Source: JAOPZW01 sp963764585 (lineage in GTDB: Bacteria; Actinomycetota; Thermoleophilia; Solirubrobacterales; Solirubrobacteraceae). From it: a stretch of 64,000 nt of DNA. This document shows, in pieces, positions 37,701 to 44,494 of the stretch. The translations under genes and the position numbers were made by a program. A model generated the notes under the pieces. The model saw only the letters and a program-made list of their open reading frames with translations, was not told the origin of the DNA and did not search any database. Location: contig CAVXTB010000021.1 in the NCBI GenBank assembly GCA_963764585.1, positions 62,001 to 126,000 of the forward strand, given 5' to 3'. Position 1 is the first letter of the stretch. The number at the start of each line of letters is the position of its first letter.

Positions 37701-39325
37701 TTGCCGTTCCCGTTTCCGTTGCCCGCCCCGGAATCGGCGAGCTGCAGCGGTACGACGTCGGTAAGCGGGATGCCGGCGATGACCACCGCCGCCGCGTGGA
37801 TCGACGCGTTGCGGACGATGCCCTCGAGGCCGCGCGCAACGTCGACGATCTGCTTGGCCAGCGGATCGCTGTCGTAGGCGCCCTTGAGCGGTTCGCCCGG
37901 CTTCAGACAGTCGTCGAACGATGGTGGACGGCCCTGCTGGGGATCGGGGATCAGCTTGGCGAGCCGATCGCCGACGCCGTAGTCGTGCCCTAGCACGCGC
38001 GCCGCATCGCGCGTCGCCGCGCGCGGGAACATCTTGCCGAACGTGATGATCTGCGCGACCGACTCGCGGCCGTACTTGCCCACCACGTACTGCATGACCG
38101 CCTCGCGGCCGCGCACCGAAAAGTCGATGTCAATGTCCGGCATCGACACGCGTTCCGGGTTTAGGAAGCGCTCGAAGAGTAGGTCGTAGCGGAGCGGATC
38201 GAGATCGGTGATGCGCAGCGAGTAGGCGACGATCGAGCCGGCCGCGCTGCCGCGGCCCGGGCCGACCGCGATTCCGTTGTCCTTCGCCCACTTCACGAAG
38301 TCCCACACGATCAGGAAGTAGGCGTTGAAGCCCATGCGATCGATGACCGCGAGCTCCATCTCGGCGCGCTCGAGCGCGTCGGCCGGTGGCGGATCGCCGT
38401 AGCGGGCACGCAGCCCCTCCATGACACGCTCGCGCAGGTAGCCGCGCTCGTCCTCGCCCTCGACCAGGTAGCGCGGAATGAGCTGACGCCCGAGCTCGAT
38501 CGTGACGTCGCAGCGGTCCGCGATCTCGATCGTCGACTCCAGCGCCTCTGGCCACTCCGCGAACGCCTGCGCCATCTCCTCGCTGGAGCGCAGAAAGAAC
38601 TCGTTGGTGTCGAAAGTCATCTTCGGCGCCGCGAGCGTCGATTTCGTCTGCACGCACAGCAGCGCTGTGTGGTGGTCGTAGTCCTCGCGGCGCAGGTAGT
38701 GCACGTCGCCGGTGCCGACGAGCGGGCGGCCGACCTCGCGTGCGATGCGCAGGATGCCCTCGTTCGCCTTCTCCTGGTCGGCGATGCCGTTCTTCTGGAC
38801 CTCGAAGTAGACGTTGTCGGCCCCGAAGGCGTTCGTGAGATCGTCGACGTGGGCGCGCGCCTCGCCGTCACGACCCTCGACGAGCCGCTGGCAGAAGCGC
38901 GAGGCGAGGCAGCCGGTCAGCGCGATGATGCCCTCGCCGCGCGCCGCGAGCTGCCCCATGTCGAGCGTTGGCTTGCCACGGTGGAGGCCCTCGAGGAAGC
39001 CGTCGGAGGACAGCTTCACGAGGTTTCGGTAGCCCGCGTCCGTGGCGGCAAGCAGCGTGAGGTGGTTGCGCTCGGCGCGACCCGGCGAGCGGTCCGAATG
39101 ATCGTCGACCAGGTAGATCTCGCAGCCGAGGATCGGCTTGATCCCGTGCTTGTGACAGGCCTTATACAGCTCGATCGCACCGTTCATCACGCCGTGATCG
39201 GTGAGGCCGAGGGCGGGCTGGCCGAACTCGGCAGCTCGCCTCGCCAGGTCGTCGATCTTGCACGCCCCGTCGAGCAGCGAGTACTCGGAGTGGACGTGGA
39301 GGTGGGCGCAGGCGGGCGTCGTCAC
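34784..39325 (-). CDS. dnaE: DNA polymerase III alpha subunit DnaE, intein-containing
   Basis: Replicative polymerase catalytic subunit. The 1,513-residue precursor contains a 332-residue intein, leaving 1,181 residues, the normal DnaE1 length. It has an N-terminal PHP domain (HLHVHSEYSLLDGA, LTDHGVMNGAIE, VGTGDVHYL), the polymerase core with PGRGSAAGSIVAY and MPDIDIDFS catalytic aspartates, YGVILYQEQAMQIA, and C-terminal OB-fold parts. The GTG at 39325 starts VTTPACAHLHVH and has a -10-like TATCCT about 10 bp upstream (39336-39341 region). The 5' end is duplicated 1,775 bp away, with a recombinase-like gene between. Upstream in-frame codons to 39499 are not conserved between the two copies. 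Confidence 0.96.
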   Translation of the reverse strand: MTTPACAHLHVHSEYSLLDGACKIDDLARRAAEFGQPALGLTDHGVMNGAIELYKACHKHGIKPILGCEIYLVDDHSDRSPGRAERNHLTLLAATDAGYRNLVKLSSDGFLEGLHRGKPTLDMGQLAARGEGIIALTGCLASRFCQRLVEGRDGEARAHVDDLTNAFGADNVYFEVQKNGIADQEKANEGILRIAREVGRPLVGTGDVHYLRREDYDHHTALLCVQTKSTLAAPKMTFDTNEFFLRSSEEMAQAFAEWPEALESTIEIADRCDVTIELGRQLIPRYLVEGEDERGYLRERVMEGLRARYGDPPPADALERAEMELAVIDRMGFNAYFLIVWDFVKWAKDNGIAVGPGRGSAAGSIVAYSLRITDLDPLRYDLLFERFLNPERVSMPDIDIDFSVRGREAVMQYVVGKYGRESVAQIITFGKMFPRAATRDAARVLGHDYGVGDRLAKLIPDPQQGRPPSFDDCLKPGEPLKGAYDSDPLAKQIVDVARGLEGIVRNASIHAAAVVIAGIPLTDVVPLQLADSGAGNGNGNGNGGEKDYRLVTQFSMKPVEELGLLKMDFLGLRNLDVIEGALDIIERSSGVRPDMTNLPLDDAKTYEMMARGDSVGVFQFESEGMQSALRQVKPTEFDDLVALNALYRPGAIEQIPTYARGKRNPDSVTVPDERLEPIIGSTYGVILYQEQAMQIAKSLGGFSGAKADDLRKAIGKKNRQAMAALKPDFVEGCRSNGVSPQVIDWLWDTNERSADYSFNKCATGDTRVVLEDGTRVRLSEAFRLQPKRLMAMWADGEVRSNRVERIVRTGYKPVYHVRCASGRQIKVTADHRLLTTEGYLEVRDMRVGTELITLPMVSERQRAARRKTMTRLAHSPERKRWDVQAAIRMKAWQASRSPEEKAAHMRRVHERHPDMTRAGVAAMHDRVKWLWANDPAWREAQMRRSFASVRKAYDSGPGYGHCSIASNGMWCSSWPERDMCEWLLSLGVEFQMHKALPNGRMCDFYFDGVYWEMDGMDRSPEYFAEKYGELPYVVVTPEDFRFRVERHIATSHVENGDPIVSIEFVGERMTYDVEMSADGPLNYIANGIVSHNSHAACYALIAYRTAWLKANYPAEYMAALISSVMDTKDKVPFFASQAEGMGIAILPPDVNLSDHEFVVVDGNIRFGLDAVKGVGFAAVEAIKAAREEGGPFASIWDFCTRVDPRAVNKRAIEALVKCGAFGSTRASRKGMLAVLEQAQAAGQKAQLDAQIGQGSIFDLDPIEPAGGAATAFAAPQHPPIPAEEFEQAELLAIEKEAIGLFISAHPLKEVREALRAAVDAPLASLPDRKDGDWVTAGGIITQAKKIRTKKGDPMMFATLDDLEGSIEVLIFGKALAEYEGALGVDEVVLVRGRVDHGDKGTSLIAQTVDPFTPTAEEVEAARDAAALEPAGPQPLMVLLDATALPASIIDELKHVFGNHAGDCEVVLAIQTSAGPRTLRLGEGYRVKETPSLRAELQSILGPTALTAASAAAT
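36050..37045 (-). other. Intein in DnaE with Vsr/DUF559-like nuclease insert (332 residues)
   Basis: Inserted between SADYSFNK and SHAACY of DnaE (precursor residues 761-1092). It begins with Cys (CATGDTRVV), has a block B-like KVTADHRLL and ends MTYDVEMSADG...NGIVSHN before Ser, so splicing residues are complete. The middle holds repeated SPERKRW / SPEEKAAH segments like NUMOD3 DNA-binding motifs. These are followed (about 36260-36430) by a nuclease-like domain with E in SSWPERDMCEWLLSLG, D in RMCDFYFDG and YWEMDG. The E...D...ExDG order is that of Vsr/EDxHD-type PD-(D/E)xK enzymes rather than LAGLIDADG endonucleases. Confidence 0.88.
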
Positions 39326-39350
39326 GGGGCCATCGAGGATAGGTGGCGGG
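39242..39350 (-). repeat. Direct repeat copy A: dnaE 5' end (in the intact gene)
   Basis: 109 bp identical base for base to 41017-41125. It covers the -10-like box, the GTG start and about 27 codons of dnaE (to DDLA). Identity stops abruptly on both sides; after one C/G mismatch a further CGGAT is shared on the upstream side. Confidence 0.95.
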
Positions 39351-39722
39351 CCGGATGTCGCGGGTGGCTCTTTCCGCTTGTTCCGGGATTCGTGGAGCCG
39401 GCGTCGAGGGATCGCTCCGAGTCGCGCCGCGACGCCAAGTGTCGACCCGTCCGCGCGCGCTCCTGCTAAGCGGCGTTCGCACTTCTTGAAGGGCGTCACC
39501 CGTCAAAGCGTTCGGAGGCATCATCGGTCGGTGACGATCCAAGGGCACTAGGCCTGTGGGCTCAGGCTGTGCGCAAGAGCAAGCAAAGCGGGAATGCTCG
39601 CGCGGCCTTGAGCGTCGCTTTCGTTCGGAGCAACGACGTCCGGTGCCTCAAGGATGATCCATGGCGCCGTGGGCGCTGCCCCGCTACTCGATTCCCTTGG
39701 TCGACCCCGATCGGTCATCACC

Positions 39723-40676
39723 ATGCCGGGATACCGCCGGGGTCAGCCAGCGCCGAACAAGGGCATGAAACTGCCGGCGGAAATCCTCACGCAGGACGAG
39801 GTGGCGGCGGTTCTCGATTCGTTTTCGAGCACCACCGCCATCGGAAAGCGCAACCGGGCGATGGTCGCGCTGATGTACAGGGCTGAGGTGAAGGTGGGCC
39901 AGATCGTGGCGCTGGCCTACCGCCACTACGACCGCGAAACCACCGTGCTGACGGTCCCTGGGATCCGGGGCACCCGCGATCGCGCCGTTCGCCTCGATTC
40001 ACAGGCGAGGCGAATTCTCGAGGACTGGCTGGACGCACGAGCAACGCTGCGCCTGCGCGCGACGGCGCCGTTGTTCTGCACTTTGTCCGCGCCGTACACG
40101 GGCCGCCGGATGAGAACCGCACAGATCCGAGAGATGCTGACCAACAAGGCCCGGCGATTGGGCATTCAGAAGCGTGTATCGCCCGAGGGCCTACGCAAGT
40201 CGCGCGTGCGTCATCGGAAGTCCGAGGCTGGTCGCTTCGAAACAACGATCGCTGAGTACGTCAACGCCGAGACGTTTCGGTTCCGCTACCCGGTCCCGCA
40301 CCAGAAGTGGAGCGACGCTCACCAGTTGCTCGAAGCGGCTCCCGACCGCTACGCGACAACCATCGGCCATCTCTGTCGAGAAGCCATCATCGTTTTCTCA
40401 AGCGAGCTCGCCAGCCGCGCGAGCGTGGGTCCGTTCGACGCGATGCAGACCAAGGCAAAGGTGCGAGCGGTATTCGCTGCTCAGTCGGGCCTCAGCACTA
40501 GCGTCCGCCGGTCGCTTGAGGCTCTAGTGGCCTATTGGGAGACGGTTAGCGATCTAACGCAGCGTCAGGAGCACGGTGCGGACCTCGCCGCCGAGGACAG
40601 CCGCCGCCTCGTGTTTCAGACGATGCTAGTTATGCGAGAGATCGACCTCGCGCTAAGCCGCGGCAGCGAAAGCTGA
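39723..40676 (+). CDS. Divergent tyrosine-recombinase-like protein with unknown C-terminal domain
   Basis: A 317-residue protein (ATG 39723; ATG 39654 would add 23 unconvincing residues). Residues 10-160 follow the integrase core: LTQDEVAAVLDSF, KRNRAMVALMY, then AEVKVGQIVALAYRHYD where the catalytic first Arg is Lys, GIRGTRDRAVRLD, PLFCTLSAPYTGRR, and SPEGLRKS where HxxR is ExxR. The nucleophilic tyrosine region is absent; instead a helical domain of about 140 residues follows (HQKWSDAHQLLEAAPDRYATTIGHLC ... SRRLVFQTMLVMREIDLAL, in two parts) that I do not recognise. Catalytic activity is doubtful or mechanistically different. Confidence 0.75.
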   Translation: MPGYRRGQPAPNKGMKLPAEILTQDEVAAVLDSFSSTTAIGKRNRAMVALMYRAEVKVGQIVALAYRHYDRETTVLTVPGIRGTRDRAVRLDSQARRILEDWLDARATLRLRATAPLFCTLSAPYTGRRMRTAQIREMLTNKARRLGIQKRVSPEGLRKSRVRHRKSEAGRFETTIAEYVNAETFRFRYPVPHQKWSDAHQLLEAAPDRYATTIGHLCREAIIVFSSELASRASVGPFDAMQTKAKVRAVFAAQSGLSTSVRRSLEALVAYWETVSDLTQRQEHGADLAAEDSRRLVFQTMLVMREIDLALSRGSES

Positions 40677-41016
40677 GCCGGACCGCCGCGCCACGCCCGC
40701 GACAAGTGGTCTAAGCCGTTGACTCCTTGTCTGTTCCTCCCCGGCAGTCATCATCGGCCATGCCTGGCCCAACTCACAGGCCGCGTTTCGTTCCCGCTTG
40801 GCGCCTTGTAAGACATGGGCTGGCGCGTCTGCTCGCCACCGGACGCGCCAACCGCGCGGGTTACGAGGCCGGTCGCGGCCCCCGCATGAGCAGCACACGC
40901 CACGGAAGCCCGGCCGAAGCTGACGGAATCGAACACTCGGTGGCCCCCGCCAGGTCGGCGGCGGCCCCATCGATCGATCAGCCCTGGCCGGCGCCGGTCG
41001 CCCGGGCGGCCCGGGC

Positions 41017-41125
41017 CGCCAGGTCGTCGATCTTGCACGCCCCGTCGAGCAGCGAGTACTCGGAGTGGACGTGGAGGTGGGCGCAGGCGGGCGTCGTCAC
41101 GGGGCCATCGAGGATAGGTGGCGGG
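41017..41125 (-). repeat. Direct repeat copy B: orphan dnaE 5' fragment
   Basis: Second perfect 109-bp copy of the dnaE start region. Reading on the minus strand it encodes VTTPACAHLHVHSEY and on to DDLA, then diverges and stops about 12 codons later, so only a short peptide could be made. It probably marks the original dnaE upstream region, with the element inserted between it and the present gene. Confidence 0.9.
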
Positions 41126-41209
41126 GCGGATCGACTCGCGCGGCCGCGCGCGGTCAGTTCCCGCACGTTGCGGCCTTGGGACGCGGCGCCGCCGCCTAGC
41201 ATCCCGGCG

Positions 41210-41970
41210 ATGGCGCCGCCGGCCCTCCCAGACTCGGTCGCCGCGCTGGCGGCGCGGCTCGCCGGGCTCCCCGGTGCGGTCGCCGTGGTCCTCGGCGGCT
41301 CGCGAGCGACCGGCGAGCAGCGACCCGACAGCGACTGGGACCTCGGCCTCTACTACCGGCGCTCACGCCAGCCGCTCGACCCCGACGACGTCCGCAGCCT
41401 GGGCTACGAAGGCCACGTCTCCGAGTTGGGCGAGTGGGGCCCGATCGTCCACGGTGGGGCCTGGCTGACCGTCGACGGCGCAGCCGTCGATGTCCTCTTC
41501 CGCGAACTCGACACGATCGAGGCGTGGCTCGACGACGCGCGCGCCGGACGGTTCGAGATCGTGTGGCAGAACGGCTGCCTGGTCGGTGCGCCGACCTACC
41601 TCCCGGTCGGCGAGCTCGCGCTCTGCCGCCGATCTCCGGCGAGCTCCCTCGCCCGGCGTTCCCGCGTGCGCTCGCGGAGCCGCTCCGGCGCGCTGGCGCG
41701 GGCGTGCGCGGTCGCGCTGATGTTCGCCGATGGCTACGCCCGCGCTGGCGACGTCGTCTGCTGCACGGGCATGCTCGCCAACGCTGTCCTGGCGACGGCC
41801 ACGCGCGACTTGCGCAGCGCGGCGAATGGGTGCTCAACGAGAAGCGGCTCGTGGCGCGCGCCGGTCTCGACGCGATCCAGGGCCTCCTCGAGCGCTCGGC
41901 TGACGATCTCGGCGGCACCGTCGAGGCCGTCCGTGCCGCGCTCGGCGCCGACCAGCTCAGGCCGCGGTGA
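41210..41970 (+). pseudogene. Minimal nucleotidyltransferase, multiply frameshifted
   Basis: Starts with an intact nucleotidyltransferase core: AVAVVLGGSRATGEQRPDSDWDLGLYYR, with the GGS and D-x-D catalytic motifs, then GAAVDVLFRELDTIEAW. Near 41628 the coding sense moves to another phase (RISGELPRPAFPRALAEPL), returns near 41705 (ALMFADGYARAGDVVCCTGMLANAVLATA) and shifts again near 41810 (AQRGEWVLNEKRLVARAGLDAIQGLL) to the stop at 41970. Three indels imply decay or poor assembly. Such proteins resemble drug- or toxin-antitoxin-type nucleotidyltransferases; the function here is unknown. Confidence 0.75.
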
Positions 41971-41981
41971 CGCCCGAGCCG

Positions 41982-42798
41982 ATGGCCGACCAGGAGCAAT
42001 GGCAACTCGACGGCTCGGCGCCGGAGCTCTACCAGCGCTACCTCGTCCCCGCCATGACTGCGATGTGGGCGGCCGACCTCGCCGACCGCGCGGCGCTGCG
42101 GCCCGGCCAGCGCGTCCTCGACGTCGCCTGCGGCACGGGCGTCGTGGCGCGGGTGGCCGCTGAGCGCGTCGGCGCCGACCGGCAGCGTGGACGCCATCGA
42201 CCTCAACGCCGGCATGCTCGCGGTCGCCCGCTCGCTGCCTGCCGCGGTGCAATGGCACCACGGCAGCGCGCTCGAGCTGCCCTTCGCCGACGCGACGTTC
42301 GACGTCGTCCTCTGCCAGCTCGGCCTGCAGTTCTTCCCCGACCGGCCGCTGGCGCTGCGCGAGATGCGGCGCGTCCTCGTGGCCGGCGGCCTGCTCGCCC
42401 TCAACGTCTTCGGCCCGATCGAGCACAACCCGGCGACGCGGGCGCTGTCCGAGGCGCTGGATCGCCACGTCGGCCCGGGCGCATCGGTGGCCAAACGCAC
42501 CGAGCACGCGCTCGCCGACACGACGCAGCTGCGCGCGCTGGTGGCGCGGGCCGGCTTCCATGACGTCGGGATCGAGACCGCGACCAAGGCGGTGCGCTTC
42601 CCGTCGAGCGCGGACTACCTGCGCATCCAGCTTGCCGCGACGCCGCTGGCCAGCCTGGCCGCCGCGCGCGATGCCGACGGTCGCGATCGCCTCGTCGAGG
42701 CCCTGATCGAGGACGTGGGCGCGGCGCTTGCGCCCTACGCCGGCGATGACGGCGTGACCTTCCCGCAGGAGGTTCGCGTCGTCCTCGCGCGCCGCTGA
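41982..42798 (+). CDS. UbiE-type SAM methyltransferase, single-base frameshift
   Basis: N-terminal part EQWQLDGSAPELYQRYLVPAMTAMW leads to the SAM motif VLDVACGTGVVARVAAERVG. An extra G at 42177 shifts the phase; the continuation VDAIDLNAGMLAVARSLP, FDVVLCQLGLQFFPD, ALREMRRVLVAGGLLAL and the C-terminal region run to 42798. Corrected length is about 270 residues. It starts at ATG 41982 (or GTG 41967, overlapping the previous stop). The substrate is unknown. Confidence 0.82.
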
Positions 42799-42801
42799 GC
42801 G

Positions 42802-42933
42802 TCAGCTGTACCAGCGGATGCGCGGCATCGGGTCGGGTGCGGGCCGCACGGGGCGGCGATCGACCTGGTTGCGCGTGGACCGCGGCGTCTGCCGGCGGCG
42901 GATGGTGAAGATGTCCTTGAGCATGGTTTGCAT
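42802..42933 (-). CDS. Small basic protein, possible
   Basis: A 43-residue frame (MQTMLKDIFTIRRRQTPRST..., ending PMPRIRWYS) reading away from the MarR gene. It is rich in Arg and Pro, with no known family. It ends three bases from the convergent methyltransferase stop and shares its upstream region, with a palindrome and a 15-bp repeat array, with the MarR gene. A divergent target gene next to MarR is common, which is the main reason to list it. Confidence 0.35.
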   Translation of the reverse strand: MQTMLKDIFTIRRRQTPRSTRNQVDRRPVRPAPDPMPRIRWYS

Positions 42934-42935
42934 CT

Positions 42936-42952
42936 TAGGACATATCGTCCTA
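42936..42952. promoter_or_regulatory. Inverted repeat between small ORF and MarR gene
   Basis: TAGGAC-ATATC-GTCCTA, a perfect 6-bp dyad with a 5-bp centre, a few bases upstream of the small divergent frame. It overlaps the first unit of the 15-bp repeat array. It is a candidate operator for the MarR protein. Confidence 0.5.
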
Positions 42953-42953
42953 G

Positions 42954-43028
42954 GACGCAAGTTCTGCAGACGCAATTTCTTGAGACGCCCATTCTCAGGA
43001 CGCAATTTTCCGGGACGCGACGTGCGGT
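42954..43028. repeat. 15-bp tandem repeats upstream of MarR gene
   Basis: GACGC begins at 42954, 42969, 42984, 42999 and 43014, an exact 15-bp period over five units. Four units share GACGC followed by an A/T-rich AATTTC-like stretch (third unit CCATTC); the last is degenerate. The array ends about 13 bp before the ATG at 43041 and therefore spans the promoter and leader. Confidence 0.75.
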
Positions 43029-43040
43029 AACGTCCGGCCC

Positions 43041-43538
43041 ATGGCTGAGCGCGACGGCGTCGACCTGATCCTCGAGCAGTGGCAACGGGAGCGGCCCGAC
43101 CTCGACCACTCCCCCATCGGCGTGATCGGCCGGATCTCACGGCTGGCCCGTGAGCTGGAGCAGCGCCTCGAACCCGTCTACCGCGAGCACGGCCTCGAGC
43201 CGGGCTGGCACGACGTGCTGGCCACCCTGCGCCGCACCGGACCGCCCTACCAGCTGCGCCCCACCGACTTCGCGAGCTCGCTGATGCTGACGTCGAGCGG
43301 CACGACCAAGCGCCTGGACCGCCTCGAACAGGCGGGGCTCATCGCGCGCCAGCCCGACCCCGACGACCGGCGCGGGATCATCATCACCCTCACCGCCGCC
43401 GGCAGCAGCCTGATCGACAAGCTGACCACGGCGCACATGGAGAACGAGCGCCACCTGCTCGGCTCGCTGAGCGACGCCGAGCAGCGCCGGCTCGCCGACC
43501 TGCTGCGCAAGCTCCAGCTGGGGCTGCCGCCGGGCTAG
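43041..43538 (+). CDS. MarR-family transcriptional regulator
   Basis: A 165-residue MarR protein: PIGVIGRISRLARELEQRLEPV (dimer helix), LMLTSSGTTKRLDRLEQAGLIARQPDPDDRRGIIITLT (recognition helix and wing, written in parts) and a C-terminal dimerisation helix. The DPDDRRG wing is canonical. The upstream region has a dyad and an exact 15-bp repeat array that may be its binding sites. No obvious efflux target gene is adjacent apart from the small divergent frame. Confidence 0.94.
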   Translation: MAERDGVDLILEQWQRERPDLDHSPIGVIGRISRLARELEQRLEPVYREHGLEPGWHDVLATLRRTGPPYQLRPTDFASSLMLTSSGTTKRLDRLEQAGLIARQPDPDDRRGIIITLTAAGSSLIDKLTTAHMENERHLLGSLSDAEQRRLADLLRKLQLGLPPG

Positions 43539-43565
43539 GCGACTGGACGGCTGATCTCACGCCGT

Positions 43566-43960
43566 GCGGCGTGTCCTGCTCTTCCGCGGGTCGCTTGCGG
43601 CGCGCTGCCAGGGCATCGAGTCGGAGAAGCCGTTGTGGTCGCGCCGCCGCGGCGTCGTGCGGCGTCGCGCGCGTCGCTTCGGCGCGCGGGCCGCTCGCCG
43701 GGCGCGGGCGGCCGTGCGTGTTTCACAACACTTTCGGCCGGCCGAGCGGGCGTGCGCACGGCGAGCGTCGAGTTTGTCGCGATATGGGCGACAAACTCGA
43801 CGTTCGATATGCGAACGCGCCAACGTGTTACGAAACGCGCGCGCGCAGCGGCAAGAACCGCGCGCGACTGCGGAGCGGGCGCGCACGGGGACCCCGCGGG
43901 CGCCAGCGCGGGCGGACAGGCCTCACCCCCTCAATGCCCTGAAGGCGCAGCGCCGCTGCG
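43566..43960. repeat. Two-armed palindromic repeat locus
   Basis: A non-coding stretch of about 400 bp. Its centre is a perfect 15-bp hairpin, CGTCGAGTTTGTCGC at 43766-43780 and GCGACAAACTCGACG at 43788-43802 with loop GATATGG. Both arms extend outward as related sequences: each reads away from the centre through an ACGTGTT(A)CGAAAC-like dyad, CG-rich blocks and a CTC(A/G)ATGCC end. The right arm matches 16921-17105 block by block. No protein-coding gene is credible here. It looks like an interspersed repeat with a central stem. Confidence 0.8.
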
Positions 43961-43989
43961 GCCCCGCCGAGAGCCGCCACACGAAGCGC

Positions 43990-44481
43990 CTAGGCCGGGC
44001 AGCCGAGCTCGTCGTCGATCTCGATGCGCCCGGGGTCCTCGTCGGGCGGCGGGAAGCGCACCTTGAAGGTGAAGGCGAACGGCGTCGGCCCGTGCGCGGC
44101 GAGGTGGTCGAGGCGCTCCCTGGCCTCTGCCGTCGTGGGCACGTGCCCCTCCGGGACCCACCACAGCGTCATGAACAGGCGCATGTGCTCGAACCACTCG
44201 CGCCGGCGGCGCATCACCTCGACGTGGCCGCTGCGGTAGACGAAGCTCGCGAGCTCGTCGATCGACTCCCAGACCGACATGTTGATCATGAGCCGGTCGT
44301 CCTCGAACGGGCGGATCGCGGTGGCGTTGCCGTCCTCGGTCTGCAGACGCCAGACGAAGCCGGGCGACTCGTCGGCGAGCGCGTTGATCGGATCGAGCGC
44401 TGCCATGAAGTCGGCCAGCAGCGGCGAGTCGGTCGGCGCCTTGGGCGTGCCGATGTTGACCTGCGCGACGTGGTAGCCCAT
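43990..44481 (-). CDS. DUF3291-family protein
   Basis: A 163-residue protein with all DUF3291 features: HVAQVNIGTPKAPTDSPLLADFMAALDPINALADESPGFVWRL (written in parts: start, ADFMAALDPINALADES, PGFVWRLQ), NMSVWESIDELASFVYRSGH, and LWWVPEGHVPTTAEARERLDHL. This family has a dimeric alpha/beta-barrel fold, related to EthD-like and monooxygenase-like proteins, with no established activity. It stands just downstream of the palindromic repeat locus. Confidence 0.88.
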   Translation of the reverse strand: MGYHVAQVNIGTPKAPTDSPLLADFMAALDPINALADESPGFVWRLQTEDGNATAIRPFEDDRLMINMSVWESIDELASFVYRSGHVEVMRRRREWFEHMRLFMTLWWVPEGHVPTTAEARERLDHLAAHGPTPFAFTFKVRFPPPDEDPGRIEIDDELGCPA

Positions 44482-44494
44482 GAGACGGGCGAGC

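Larger units (their letters stand above)
39242..41125. mobile_element. Putative 1.78-kb integrative element at dnaE 5' end
   Basis: Two perfect 109-bp direct repeats of the dnaE start (39242-39350 and 41017-41125) bracket 1,666 bp with a single gene, a divergent recombinase-like protein on the opposite strand. The internal DNA is visibly less GC-rich and differently biased than its neighbours. The arrangement is what site-specific integration into dnaE would leave if the element carries a copy of the dnaE 5' end that restores the gene. The gap 39351-39722 holds no gene. The gap 40677-41016 also holds none. A tandem duplication followed by insertion is the alternative. Confidence 0.7.

Noticed and set aside
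39325..39499. N-terminal extension of DnaE to codon at 39499
   Set aside because: The extension differs completely from the sequence upstream of the second repeat copy, and DnaE proteins begin near the HLHVHSEYS motif; GTG 39325 fits.
42954..43028. CRISPR array
   Set aside because: Units are contiguous 15-bp repeats without spacers; no cas genes anywhere in the window.
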